64,000 nucleotides of DNA, from assembly GCA_036526195.1 (NCBI GenBank), contig DATCYZ010000076.1:1-64000 (forward strand), in the 5' to 3' direction. The notes below the pieces were generated by a model, which saw only the letters and a program-made list of their open reading frames with translations, was not told where the DNA came from and did no database searches. The DNA is from DATCYZ01 sp036526195. Its GTDB lineage: Bacteria; Pseudomonadota; Gammaproteobacteria; Burkholderiales; SG8-39. Made by a program: the position numbers and the translations under genes. How positions within the stretch are numbered: position 1 is the stretch's first letter; the number at the start of each line of letters is the position of its first letter. This document shows, in pieces, positions 49,917 to 58,848 of this stretch.

Positions 49917-51440
49917 ATGTACGAACTGCTCGGCGCCGGGCTCGTCAACATCGCGCAGGTGAAGTACCTGGTGCCGCTCGCGCTCGGCACCCTGGTCGGC
50001 ATCATCGGCGGCGCGCTGCCCGGGGTCACCATCACCATGACCATCATCGTGGTGCTGCCCTTCACCTTCGGGCTCGACCCCCTGCAGGGGCTGGCCGCCA
50101 TGACCGGGGTCTACGTCGGCGGCTCGGCAGGCGGGCTGGTGACCGCGGTGCTGCTCGGGCTGCCGGGCACGCCCTCGGCGATCGCCACAACCTTCGACGG
50201 CCACCCGATGGCGAAGCGGGGCGAACCGGGGCGCGCGCTCTGGACCGGCATCTGGGCGTCGTTTTTCGGCGGACTGATCGGCGGGGTGTTCCTGATCGGC
50301 ACCACCGGGCCGCTGGCCAGTTTCGCGCTCGAGTTCGGTCCGTGGGAATTCTTTTCGCTCTTCCTGCTCGCGCTCGCCATGGTGGCCGGGCTGGTGGAAT
50401 CGAGCATGCTCAAGGGCCTGGTGTCGGGCGGCATCGGGCTGGTGGTGACGGTGCTCGGCAACGACCCGGTCATGGGCCAGCCGCGCCTGACGCTCGGCAT
50501 TCCCTGGCTGGAAGGCGGCGTGCCGTTCCTGCCGGTGCTGATCGGCGTATTCGCCTTCGCGCAGATCATGTCCGAGGTCGAGCGCATGGGCGGCGCCGCG
50601 CGCGCGGCGCAGGCGATCGACCGCGCGACGCGCCTCACCGTGTCGCACGCGAAGGTGCTGTGGGAAATCGTCTCGCGCCCGTTCCTGTTGCTGTGGTCAT
50701 CCTTCATCGGCGTGCTGATCGGCGTGCTGCCGGCGATCGGCGGCAGCGCCGCAAGCATGATGGCCTACGACCAGGCGAAGAAACTCTCGAAGAATCCGGG
50801 CGCGTTCGGCAAGGGCAATCCGGAGGGCATCATCGCCTCGGAAGCGTCGAACAACGCCAACGTCGGCGGTTCGCTGGTGACCATCATGGCCTTCGGCATC
50901 CCCGGCGACGCGGTGACCGCGGTGATGCTGGGGGCGCTGACCATCCACGGCATCCAGTCCGGGCCCCTGTTCATCTCGCAGAACGCCACGCTCGCCTACG
51001 GCATCTTCGCCGCCTACCTGCTGGCGCACCCGATCATGGTGCTGCTGCTGGCGATCGGCGCGCGCTGGATGCTGCGCATCACCACGGTGCCGAAGGCGGC
51101 GCTCTTCCCGGTGGTGCTGGTCCTGTGCGTGGTGGGGGCCTATGCGCTCAACAACACCATGGCCAACGTCTACGTGCTGCTCGTCTTCGGCGTGCTGGGC
51201 TATGCCATGGTGCGCTTCGGTTTCCCGCTGGCGCCGCTGATCCTCGGCGTGATCCTCGGCGACCAGATCGAGATCAACCTGATCCGCTCGATCATGACCG
51301 ACGCCAATCCCTGGCTGTTCGTCACCCGGCCGATCTCGGGCGCGCTGCTGGCGGCCACGGTGGCTTCGATCCTGTTCGCGCTGTGGCAGCACCGGCGCAT
51401 GCAGCGGCGCGAGGCGGCGGCGGAAGAGGCGGACTTCTGA
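49917..51440 (+). CDS. Tripartite tricarboxylate transporter large subunit (TctA family)
   Basis: 507 residues, about 12 membrane segments. The conserved GALPGVTITMTIIVVLPFTF and the second repeat LPAIGGSAASMMAYDQAKK (internal inverted duplication) and GIPGDAVTAVMLGALTIHGI are present. It transports a carboxylic acid using the sodium or proton gradient. Full length for the family. The palindrome at 51460 lies 20 bp past its stop codon. Confidence 0.95.
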   Translation: MYELLGAGLVNIAQVKYLVPLALGTLVGIIGGALPGVTITMTIIVVLPFTFGLDPLQGLAAMTGVYVGGSAGGLVTAVLLGLPGTPSAIATTFDGHPMAKRGEPGRALWTGIWASFFGGLIGGVFLIGTTGPLASFALEFGPWEFFSLFLLALAMVAGLVESSMLKGLVSGGIGLVVTVLGNDPVMGQPRLTLGIPWLEGGVPFLPVLIGVFAFAQIMSEVERMGGAARAAQAIDRATRLTVSHAKVLWEIVSRPFLLLWSSFIGVLIGVLPAIGGSAASMMAYDQAKKLSKNPGAFGKGNPEGIIASEASNNANVGGSLVTIMAFGIPGDAVTAVMLGALTIHGIQSGPLFISQNATLAYGIFAAYLLAHPIMVLLLAIGARWMLRITTVPKAALFPVVLVLCVVGAYALNNTMANVYVLLVFGVLGYAMVRFGFPLAPLILGVILGDQIEINLIRSIMTDANPWLFVTRPISGALLAATVASILFALWQHRRMQRREAAAEEADF

Positions 51441-51459
51441 CGCCGGCGCAGTCAATATA

Positions 51460-51475
51460 GTAACATATATGTTAC
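51460..51475. repeat. Copy 3 of the GTAACATATATGTTAC palindrome
   Basis: A perfect 16-bp palindrome embedded in TATA...CCAAA, between the tctA stop and the 3' end of the minus-strand tRNA-Arg gene. It shares 22 of 23 flank-plus-core bases with the copy at 2704. Confidence 0.8.
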
Positions 51476-51552
51476 CAAATGACCCGGAGCGGCGTCCGGC
51501 GCCGGTCGGGGGCTCGGTTACACTTCGACCCGGAGGCGCGCGGCGAAGGCGC

Positions 51553-51628
51553 TGGCGCCCCGAAGACGAATCGAACGTCCGACCTGCCCCTTAGGAGGGG
51601 GCTGCTCTATCCACTGAGCTACCGGGGC
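51553..51628 (-). tRNA. tRNA-Arg (anticodon CCT)
   Basis: On the minus strand a complete cloverleaf is seen: acceptor stem GCCCCGG/TCGGGGC with discriminator G and encoded CCA, D-arm TAGCTCAGTGGATAGAGC, anticodon stem GCCCC/GGGGC with loop CTCCTAA (anticodon CCT), T-arm GGACG-TTCGATT-CGTCT. The length is 76 nt including CCA. It reads the AGG arginine codon. No integrase or repeated tRNA end was found beside it. Confidence 0.97.
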
Positions 51629-51675
51629 GCGTGGCGCGATTCTACCCGCAGGCCGCGGCACGCCGTTTCGAAGCA

Positions 51676-52554
51676 ATGCGCACCATGACCCTCCAGAGAA
51701 CACTCCGCACCCTCGCCGCCTGCCTCGCGCTCCTCGGCTGCATCAGCGCGCACGCGCAGGCCTGGGCCTGGGACGACGGCACGGTGCCCTTCGTGGTGTC
51801 GCCCGACGAAATCGTGCAGCGCATGCTGCGCATGGGCGAGGTGGGGCCGGAGGACACCCTGATCGACCTCGGCTCGGGCGACGGGCGCATCGTGATCGAG
51901 GCGGCGCGCCGCGGTGCGCGGGGCCTCGGCGTCGACCTCGACCCCTCGCTGGTGGCGCTGGCGCGGACCAACGCGGCGGCGGCCGGCGTGTCGGAGCGCG
52001 CTCGCTTCGAGACCCGCGACCTGTTCCACACCGACCTCTCGGGCGCCTCGGTCATCACCTTCTACCTGCTGCCCGACGTCAATGCGAAGCTGATGCCGCG
52101 CCTGCTCGCGCTCAAGCCGGGTACCCGCATCGTTTCGCACGACGGCGGCATCGGCGACTGGCCGCACGACGAGATGCTCGAGATGCGCGTGCCCGAGAAG
52201 GCCGTCGGCATCGGCGGCCTGTCGCGGGTGCAGCTCTGGATCGTGCCGGCCGCTGTGGCCGGCACCTGGCGCGCGGAGGTGCCGGGCTACGGCGGAAACT
52301 GGACCTTCCGCATCGCGCAGAAGTACCAGCAACTGGAGGTCGACGTCGGCGCCGAGGGCCGCGACCTGCTGGTGCGCGCCAGCCGGCTGCGCGGCGCGGA
52401 GATCAAGCTGGCGGTGACCGGGGTGGTCAACGGCCGCGCGGCAAACCACCTGTTCGCGGGGACGGTCGAAGGCGACCGGATCCGCGGCGAGATGCGCATG
52501 TACAACGGAACCGAGGAGCGGAGCTACCCATGGACGGCAAGACGAACGAAGTGA
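51676..52554 (+). CDS. Exported SAM-dependent methyltransferase-like protein
   Basis: 292 residues. A signal peptide (TLAACLALLGCISAHAQA) precedes a class I methyltransferase fold: LIDLGSGDGRIVIEAARRGA is motif I, GVDLDPSLVALARTNA motif II, and VITFYLLPDVNAKLMPRL the acceptor region. The C-terminal 90 residues form an extra beta-rich domain (GNWTFRIAQKYQQLEVDV). The lipobox-like LLGC could make it a lipoprotein. An extracytoplasmic methyltransferase is odd, because SAM is cytoplasmic; substrate unknown. The 3' end overlaps the APC permease gene by 25 bp. Confidence 0.82.
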   Translation: MRTMTLQRTLRTLAACLALLGCISAHAQAWAWDDGTVPFVVSPDEIVQRMLRMGEVGPEDTLIDLGSGDGRIVIEAARRGARGLGVDLDPSLVALARTNAAAAGVSERARFETRDLFHTDLSGASVITFYLLPDVNAKLMPRLLALKPGTRIVSHDGGIGDWPHDEMLEMRVPEKAVGIGGLSRVQLWIVPAAVAGTWRAEVPGYGGNWTFRIAQKYQQLEVDVGAEGRDLLVRASRLRGAEIKLAVTGVVNGRAANHLFAGTVEGDRIRGEMRMYNGTEERSYPWTARRTK

Positions 52555-53885
52555 ACGCCCGGCCGCGGCACCTGCTCTCGGTGCCGGACGGCATCGTGCT
52601 GATGTGCGGCATGGTGATCGGCGTCGGCATCTTCAAGGCGCCCTCCATCGTCGCCGGGAACACCTCGAGCGAAGCCGCGTTCTTCGGCGCCTGGCTGCTG
52701 GGCGGGCTGGTGTCGCTGTGCGGGGCGCTGGTGTACGCGGAACTCTCGGCGCGCCACCCGGAGACCGGCGGCGAGTACGCCTTCCTGTCGCGCGGCTTGG
52801 GGCGCGGCGTGGCGTTCGTGTTCGCCTGGGCGCGCATGACCGTGATCCAGACCGGCGCCATCGCCGCCGTGGCCTTCGTCTTCGGCGACTACGCCTCGGA
52901 AATCGTCCGGCTCGGCGACAAGAGCGCCGCGGTGTACGCCGCGCTTGGCATCATCGCGCTGACCCTGCTCAATTTCGCCGGAACCCTGCAATCGAAGATC
53001 CTGCAGAAGACGCTCCAGTACCTGCTGTTCTCGGCGCTGCTGTTCATCGGCATCGCCGGCCTGCTGACCGGCGGGCCGGGCACCGCGCCGGCGACCGGCG
53101 GCGGTGGCGGGGGCGGCGCCTTCGGCCTGGCGATGATCTTCGTGCTGCTCACCTACGGCGGCTGGAACGAGGCGGCCTACCTCGGCGGCGAGGTGCGCGA
53201 TGCGCGCCGCAACATGGTGCGCGTGCTGGTCGGCGGCATCGTCATCGTCACCGTGCTCTACCTGCTGGTGAACGCCGGCTACCTCGCCGCGCTCGGCCTC
53301 GCGGGCATGGCGCAGTCCAAGGCGGTCGGCGTCGACCTGATGCGGCTGGTGGCCGGCGAGCGCGCCACGGTCCTGCTCGCGCTCATCGTCTGCGTCTCGG
53401 CGCTGACGACGATGAACGCCGCGATCTTCACCGGCGCGCGCACCACCTGGGCGATGGGACAGGACTTCCGCGTCTTCGGCCGCTTCGGCCGCTGGCGCGA
53501 GTCCGGCAGCACGCCGGCCAACGCCCTGCTGCTGCAGGGCGCGATCGCGCTGGTGCTGGTCGGCGCGAGCGCCAGCACGCCGGACGGCTTCGCCGCGATG
53601 GTGGCCTATACCTCGCCGGTGTTCTGGACCTTCTTCCTGCTCACCGGCCTGACCCTGTTCGTGTTCCGCGTGCGCGGCGGCGCGCGCCCGGGCTTCGTCG
53701 TGCCGCTCTACCCGGTGGTGCCGATCGCCTTCTGCGCGATGTGCCTGTACATGCTGTACTCGAGCATCGACTACGTTCGCAACCCGGTGTACGGACCGAA
53801 GTTTGGCGACATGGTGCTCGGCGGCCTCGCGGTGATGGCCGCCGGCATCCCGCTCTACTTCTGGGCGCGCCGCCGCCAGGGTTAG
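52530..53885 (+). CDS. APC-superfamily amino acid permease
   Basis: 451 residues, 12 membrane segments. LSVPDGIVLMCGMVIGVGIFKAP is the APC start, with the unwound GIG stretch of TM1, and ALVYAELSARHPETGGEYAF follows. It imports or exchanges an amino acid or related amine. The start lies 25 bp inside the methyltransferase gene, in another frame, and the oxyR gene follows after 11 bp, so all three may be one transcription unit. Confidence 0.9.
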   Translation: MDGKTNEVNARPRHLLSVPDGIVLMCGMVIGVGIFKAPSIVAGNTSSEAAFFGAWLLGGLVSLCGALVYAELSARHPETGGEYAFLSRGLGRGVAFVFAWARMTVIQTGAIAAVAFVFGDYASEIVRLGDKSAAVYAALGIIALTLLNFAGTLQSKILQKTLQYLLFSALLFIGIAGLLTGGPGTAPATGGGGGGGAFGLAMIFVLLTYGGWNEAAYLGGEVRDARRNMVRVLVGGIVIVTVLYLLVNAGYLAALGLAGMAQSKAVGVDLMRLVAGERATVLLALIVCVSALTTMNAAIFTGARTTWAMGQDFRVFGRFGRWRESGSTPANALLLQGAIALVLVGASASTPDGFAAMVAYTSPVFWTFFLLTGLTLFVFRVRGGARPGFVVPLYPVVPIAFCAMCLYMLYSSIDYVRNPVYGPKFGDMVLGGLAVMAAGIPLYFWARRRQG

Positions 53886-53896
53886 ATTCGGCCGCG

Positions 53897-54835
53897 ATGA
53901 CGCTGACCGAACTGCGCTACGTCGTCGCGGTGGCGCGCGAGCGGCATTTCGGTCGCGCGGCTGCCGCCTGCCATGTGTCGCAGCCCACGCTGTCGATGGG
54001 CGTGAAGAAGCTCGAGACCGAACTCGGCGCGGCATTCTTCGAGCGCGGGCAGGGCGAGGTGACGGTGACGCCGATCGGCCAGGCCGTGATCGAGCAGGCG
54101 CAGCGCGTGCTCGAGGACGTGGCGCGCCTGCGCGAACTGGCCGACAGCGGGCGCGACCCGCTCGCGGGGCCGCTGCGCCTCGGCGCGATCTACACCATCG
54201 GCCCGTACCTGCTGCCAAAGCTGATCCCGCTGCTGCGCCGGCGCGCGCCGGCGATGCAGTTGCTGATCCAGGAGAACTTCACCCACCGGCTCGCCGAGTC
54301 GCTCAAGCGCGGCGAGGTGGATGTCATCGTCATCGCGCTGCCGTTCGAATCGCCCGGCATCGTCACGCAGGCGCTGTACGACGAACCCTTCTTCGTCGCC
54401 CTGCCGCACGGCCATCCCTGGGAGAAGAAGCGCTCGGTGACGGTCGGGGAACTGACGCAGGAAAGCCTGCTGCTGCTCGGCGAGGGCCATTGCCTGCGCG
54501 ACCAGGTGCTGGATTTCTGCCATGCCGCCAGCCGCGCGCCGAACCGCAGCGGCATCGCCCGCGCGCTGGAAGGCGGTTCGCTCGAGACCATCCGCCAGAT
54601 GGTGGCGAGCGGCGTCGGGCTGACGGTGCTGCCGGCGACCTCGGTGGCGGGCGGCTCGGGGGAACTGATCAGCGTGCGGCCGTTCGCGCGGCCGGCGCCC
54701 GACCGGCGCGTCGCGCTCGCCTGGCGGGGCAGCTTTCCGCGGCCGCAGGCCATCGCGGCGCTGCGCGCGGCCATCCTCGCCTGCGACCTGCCGCAGGTGG
54801 GCAAGCTGCCGCAGGCCATCATGGCTGCGGGCTGA
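53897..54835 (+). CDS. oxyR: Hydrogen peroxide sensor, LysR family
   Basis: 312 residues. The helix-turn-helix covers LTELRYVVAVARERHFGRAA to CHVSQPTLSMGVKKLE. The redox pair is exactly at Cys199 and Cys208 (GEGHCLRDQVLDFC), as in E. coli OxyR, and the surrounding motif is conserved. Disulphide formation by peroxide turns on katG, ahp and related genes. No katG or ahpC gene is in this window; bcp and the Prx5-like gene are distant. It lies 11 bp after the permease gene. Confidence 0.96.
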   Translation: MTLTELRYVVAVARERHFGRAAAACHVSQPTLSMGVKKLETELGAAFFERGQGEVTVTPIGQAVIEQAQRVLEDVARLRELADSGRDPLAGPLRLGAIYTIGPYLLPKLIPLLRRRAPAMQLLIQENFTHRLAESLKRGEVDVIVIALPFESPGIVTQALYDEPFFVALPHGHPWEKKRSVTVGELTQESLLLLGEGHCLRDQVLDFCHAASRAPNRSGIARALEGGSLETIRQMVASGVGLTVLPATSVAGGSGELISVRPFARPAPDRRVALAWRGSFPRPQAIAALRAAILACDLPQVGKLPQAIMAAG

Positions 54836-54876
54836 GCGAAGGCTGAGCGCGGGCTGAACCCGTCGGCGCGTCCGCG

Positions 54877-56100
54877 CTAGCCCGGGCGCAGCCGGGTCGG
54901 GATGTCGACCTCCGCGTTCAGCGTGCGGTGCACCGGGCAGCGGTTGGCGATTTCGAGCAGTCGCGCGCGCTGCGCCGCGTCGAGCGGGCCTTCGAGCGTG
55001 AGGTCGCGCGTGATGCGGTCGATCCTGCCGTCGCGCGTCTCGCAGTCCGAGCAGTCGGCCGCATGGATTTTCTCGTGCGCGAGATCCACCGTGACGCGCT
55101 CCAGCGGCAGCTTCTTCTGTTCGGCGTACATGCGCAGCGTCATCGCGGTGCAGGCACCCAGGCCCGCAAGCACCAGGTCGTAGGGCGAGGGCCCGGTGTC
55201 GTCGCCGCCGAGCGCCGCGGGTTCATCGGCGCGCAGGCGATGCCGCCCCGCGCTGATCATCTGCGCGAAGCGGCCCTCGCCGGCTTCGACCACGCGCACG
55301 CCGGGGACGGCCGCATTGGCCTCCGGCGCCACGGCCTGCGGCGGCGGCAGGAAGCGCGTGGCCCAGGCCGCCAGCACCTCGGCGGCATAGGCGGCATCGG
55401 CCTTGCGCGACAGCAGGTGGTCCGCGCCGTCGAGCGAGACGAAACTCTTGGGATGCTTCGCAGCGACGAAGATCTTCGCGGCGTTGTCGATGTCGACCAC
55501 GGCATCGAGCGGCGCATGCATGACGAGCAGGGCCTTGCGCAGCCCGCCGATCGCCGTTGCGGGATCCTGGGCGGCGAGGTCGTCGAGCAGTTGGCGCCGG
55601 ATGCGGAACGGGCGGCCGCCGAGGTCGATCTCGGCGACGCCCTCGGCCTCGAGTTCCGCGCGCGCCGGGGCGAGCAAGTGGGCGACATGGGCTGGATCGT
55701 ACGGCGCGCCGATGGTGGCCACGGCGCGCGCCTCGCGGATGCGCGCGGCGGCGGCCAGCACGGCGGCACCGCCGAGGCTGTGGCCGAGCAGCAGCGCGGG
55801 GGCGGCGTGATGCGCGCGCAGCCAGGCCGCGGCGGCGATCAGGTCCTCGACGTTCGAGGAAAAGTTCGTGTCCTCGAAGGCGCCTTCGCTCGCGCCGAGG
55901 CCAGTGAAGTCGAAACGCAGCACCGCGATGCCGCGCGCCGCGAGCGCCTGCCCGAGGAAGGCCGCGGCGCGGCTTTCCTTCGAGCAGGTGAAACAGTGCG
56001 CGAACAGGCACCAGGCGCGCGGCGCATCGGCCGGCAGGTCGAGCCGCGCGGCTAGCGCAACGCCCTGGCTGCCGGGAAAGGTGACCTGGTTCGGCGTCAT
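54877..56100 (-). CDS. Alpha/beta-hydrolase-OsmC fusion protein
   Basis: 407 residues. Residues 1-~255 form an alpha/beta-hydrolase: FAHCFTCSKESRAA, LLGHSLGGAAVLAAA with the nucleophilic Ser, and ADHLLSRKADA with the catalytic His. Residues ~270-407 form an OsmC/Ohr-like domain: GPSPYDLVLAGLGACTAMTLRMYA has the first reactive Cys, and LEIANRCPVHRTL the second. The fusion could couple ester hydrolysis to organic peroxide removal. The start at 56100 gives the normal MTPNQVTFPG N-terminus. Confidence 0.92.
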   Translation of the reverse strand: MTPNQVTFPGSQGVALAARLDLPADAPRAWCLFAHCFTCSKESRAAAFLGQALAARGIAVLRFDFTGLGASEGAFEDTNFSSNVEDLIAAAAWLRAHHAAPALLLGHSLGGAAVLAAAARIREARAVATIGAPYDPAHVAHLLAPARAELEAEGVAEIDLGGRPFRIRRQLLDDLAAQDPATAIGGLRKALLVMHAPLDAVVDIDNAAKIFVAAKHPKSFVSLDGADHLLSRKADAAYAAEVLAAWATRFLPPPQAVAPEANAAVPGVRVVEAGEGRFAQMISAGRHRLRADEPAALGGDDTGPSPYDLVLAGLGACTAMTLRMYAEQKKLPLERVTVDLAHEKIHAADCSDCETRDGRIDRITRDLTLEGPLDAAQRARLLEIANRCPVHRTLNAEVDIPTRLRPG

Positions 56101-56172
56101 GGACAGACTCCTGCTTGGGGTTCTGTGGGTCGCATCGATCGGGGCAACATGACACACGATAGACTGCGCGCC

Positions 56173-56763
56173 ATGCCGGAGCATGCCGCATCGCAGGTCT
56201 CGCTGTGGGTCGCGCGCTGGGCCCCGCTCGTGCCGGCAGGCGGCGCGGTGCTGGACCTCGCCTGCGGCACGGGGCGCCATGCGCGCTTCCTCGCGGCGCG
56301 CGGCCATCCGGTGCTGGCCGTGGACCGCAGCGCCGACGCACTTGCCGGGCTGCGACCGGTTCCCGGGGTGGAGGTGCTGGAGGCGGACCTTGAAGCGGGC
56401 CGGCCCTGGCCCCTGCCGGGACGGCGTTTCGCCGGGGTGTTGGTGACGAACTACCTGCACCGGCCGTTGTTTCAGGCGATCGCCGACGCGGTGGACGCGG
56501 GCGGGGTGCTGATCTACGAAACCTTCATGGCGGGGAACGAACGCTTCGGACGGCCGTCCAACCCGGAGTTCCTGCTGAACCCTGGGGAATTGCTGCAGGG
56601 GTTCGGGGTCCTGCTCGACGTCGTGGCGTTCGAGCAGGGGCGGGTCGACCGGCCCGGATCGGCCGTCGTCCAGCGGCTCTGCGCCCGGCGGGGCGCCGCG
56701 CCTGCCGGACTCGACGATTCAGTCGCCCCCGGGCGGGTTTCCGGTGACGGCTCAGGGGGTTAG
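56173..56763 (+). CDS. Class I SAM-dependent methyltransferase (Tellurite-resistance TehB-like)
   Basis: 196 residues. Motif I is AVLDLACGTGRHARFLAARGH, motif II VLAVDRSADAL, then VLEADLEAGRPWPLP and VLVTNYLHRPLFQAI. It resembles the small TehB/UbiE-type methyltransferases often found in front of dapA in betaproteobacteria. The ATG at 56173 (MPEHAASQ) and that at 56149 (MTHDRL) are both possible. The substrate cannot be named. dapA follows after 36 bp. Confidence 0.86.
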   Translation: MPEHAASQVSLWVARWAPLVPAGGAVLDLACGTGRHARFLAARGHPVLAVDRSADALAGLRPVPGVEVLEADLEAGRPWPLPGRRFAGVLVTNYLHRPLFQAIADAVDAGGVLIYETFMAGNERFGRPSNPEFLLNPGELLQGFGVLLDVVAFEQGRVDRPGSAVVQRLCARRGAAPAGLDDSVAPGRVSGDGSGG

Positions 56764-56766
56764 AAT
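56761..56766 (+). promoter_or_regulatory. Possible -10 element of the dapA operon
   Basis: TAGAAT lies 33 bp before the dapA start, immediately after the methyltransferase stop. The region 17 bp further upstream (TTTCCG) is a poor -35. The call rests on position and the -10 match alone. Confidence 0.35.
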
Positions 56767-56799
56767 GTTGCATTCGCCTGCAAGCGGGAGGGTCACAGC

Positions 56800-57708
56800 A
56801 TGATTACCGGCAGCCTGGTCGCGATCGTCACGCCGATGCGCGAGGACGGCACGCTCGACATCGAGCGCTTCCGCAACCTGATCGACTGGCACGTTTCCGA
56901 GGGCACGGACGGCATCGTCGTCGTCGGCACCACCGGGGAGTCGCCGACGGTCGATTTCGACGAGCACAAGTCGCTGATCCGCGTCGCGGTCGAGCACGCC
57001 AAGGGGCGCATCCCGGTCATCGCCGGCACCGGCGGGAACTCCACCGCCGAGGCCATCGAACTGGCGGGCTCCGCGAAATCGGCGGGCGCGACCGCCAGCC
57101 TGTCGGTGGTGCCGTACTACAACAAGCCGACCCAGGAAGGGCAGTACCGCCATTTCCGCACCATCGCGGAGAAGGTCGACCTGCCGATGATCCTGTACAA
57201 CGTGCCCGGGCGCACCGTGGCCGACCTGCAGAACGACACCGTGCTGCGCCTCGCGGCGGTGCCGGGCATCATCGGCATCAAGGACGCCACCGCCAGCATC
57301 GAGCGCGGCTCGGACCTCATCAAGCGCGCCCCGCGCGACTTCGCCGTCTACAGCGGCGAGGATGCCGCGGCGCTGGCCCTCATCCTGCTCGGCGGCCACG
57401 GCGTGATCTCGGTGACGGCGAACGTCGCGCCGAAGCTGATGCACCAGATGTGCGCGGCCGCGCTGGTCGGCGACGTGAAGACGGCGCGCGAGATCAACCT
57501 GCGCCTGCTGCCGCTGCACCAGCGGCTGTTCGTCGAACCGAACCCGACGCCGGCAAAATGGGCCATGGCGCAGATGGGCCTGATCGAGCCCGGACTGCGC
57601 CTGCCGATGGTGCCGCTGTCGGAGCGCTTCCACGAGACGGTGCGCGAGGCGCTGCACGAGGCGGGCGTCGCGCTGCCGGGCCTGCGCGTGGTGGAGCGTC
57701 GCGCTTGA
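56800..57708 (+). CDS. dapA: 4-hydroxy-tetrahydrodipicolinate synthase
   Basis: 302 residues. VVGTTGESPTVDFDEHKSLI has the Thr-Thr pair, ILYNVPGRTVADL the catalytic Tyr, IIGIKDATASIERG the Schiff-base Lys, all at their usual places. It condenses pyruvate and aspartate semialdehyde in lysine and diaminopimelate synthesis. A strong ribosome binding site (GGGAGG) precedes the ATG. Its stop overlaps the bamC start (TGATG). Confidence 0.97.
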   Translation: MITGSLVAIVTPMREDGTLDIERFRNLIDWHVSEGTDGIVVVGTTGESPTVDFDEHKSLIRVAVEHAKGRIPVIAGTGGNSTAEAIELAGSAKSAGATASLSVVPYYNKPTQEGQYRHFRTIAEKVDLPMILYNVPGRTVADLQNDTVLRLAAVPGIIGIKDATASIERGSDLIKRAPRDFAVYSGEDAAALALILLGGHGVISVTANVAPKLMHQMCAAALVGDVKTAREINLRLLPLHQRLFVEPNPTPAKWAMAQMGLIEPGLRLPMVPLSERFHETVREALHEAGVALPGLRVVERRA

Positions 57709-58841
57709 TGCGCCACGCTTCGACCCTGGTCTCGCTTGCGCTGGCCGGCGTGCTGGCCGGCTGCAGCGGCGCGACCACGATCCTCGAAGGCAAGAAGGTC
57801 GACTACAAGTCGGCCGGTTCGCTGCCGCCGCTCGAGATCCCGCCCGACCTGACCAACCCGACGCGCGATGATCGCTATGTCGTGCCGACGACCGGCAAGG
57901 CCGCCACCACGCTCTCGGTGTACGAGAACGACCGGGCGGCGCGTGCCAAGGCCGGCCGCGGCGACGTGCTGCCGGCCATGGAAAACATGCGCATCGAGCG
58001 CTCCGGCAACGAGCGCTGGCTGGTGATTGCCGAGCCGCCCGAGAAGCTCTGGGGCCTGGTGAAGGATTTCTGGCAGGAGAACGGATTCCTCATCAACGTC
58101 GAGCGCCCGGAGTCGGGCGTCATGGAAACCGACTGGGCGGAGAATCGCGCCAAGCTGCCGCAGGATTTCCTGCGCAACGCCCTCGGCAAGATCCTCGACC
58201 AGTTGTACTCCACCGCGGAGCGCGACCGGTTCCGCACCCGCATGGAGCGCACCGCAGACGGCAAGGGCACCGAGATCTACGTCAGCCATCGCGGCATGAT
58301 CGAAGTGTTCACCCGCGAGCGCAGCGACCAGACCATCTGGCAGCCGCGCCAGCCGGATCCGGACCTCGAGGCGGAATTCCTGCGTCGCCTGATGGTGCGC
58401 CTCGGCGCGCAGGAGGAGCGCGCGCAGTTGATCCTCGCCAGCCAGGCACAACCGTCGCGCGCCACGATCAGCAAGGGCGTGAACGGCGCCGAACTGCTCG
58501 ACATGCCCGATTCCTTCGACCGCGCCTGGCGCCGGGTCGGGCTGGCGCTCGACCGGGTCGGCTTCACGGTCGAGGACCGGGACCGCCGTCGCGGCCTGTA
58601 CTACGTGCGCTACGCGGACCCGAATGCCGAGATGGAGAAGAAGTCCGCCGACAAGCCCGGCCTGCTCTCGAAGCTTGCGTTCTGGAAGTCGGAAGAGAAA
58701 GTGAGTGCCGAGCAGTACCGCGTGCGCGTCGAGGAGTCCGGCGACGCGAGCCGTGTCGTGGTGCTCAACAAGGACGGCCTGCCGGAAACCTCGGGCACCA
58801 CGCGCCGCATCCTGTCGCTGCTGCACGAGCAGCTCAAGTAA
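57708..58841 (+). CDS. bamC: Outer-membrane assembly lipoprotein BamC (NlpB)
   Basis: 377 residues. Signal with lipobox LAGVLAGC, then the unstructured segment YKSAGSLPPLEIPPDLTNP that in BamC binds BamD, followed by two helix-grip domains (about 95-215 and 240-375). Belongs to the BAM complex that inserts beta-barrel proteins. The arrangement after dapA is the standard one. It overlaps dapA by one base and precedes the MBL-fold gene by 7 bp. Confidence 0.94.
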   Translation: MRHASTLVSLALAGVLAGCSGATTILEGKKVDYKSAGSLPPLEIPPDLTNPTRDDRYVVPTTGKAATTLSVYENDRAARAKAGRGDVLPAMENMRIERSGNERWLVIAEPPEKLWGLVKDFWQENGFLINVERPESGVMETDWAENRAKLPQDFLRNALGKILDQLYSTAERDRFRTRMERTADGKGTEIYVSHRGMIEVFTRERSDQTIWQPRQPDPDLEAEFLRRLMVRLGAQEERAQLILASQAQPSRATISKGVNGAELLDMPDSFDRAWRRVGLALDRVGFTVEDRDRRRGLYYVRYADPNAEMEKKSADKPGLLSKLAFWKSEEKVSAEQYRVRVEESGDASRVVVLNKDGLPETSGTTRRILSLLHEQLK

Positions 58842-58848
58842 GCCCGCG

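Noticed and set aside
46707..50648. A minus-strand open frame of about 1300 codons
   Set aside because: It lies antisense to the rhodanese and tctCBA genes, has Arg/His/Gly-rich shadow composition and no domain signature; such frames arise from high GC at third positions.
51553..51628. tRNA-Arg as an integration site of a mobile island
   Set aside because: No integrase gene, direct repeat of the tRNA end or change in gene content is visible beside it.
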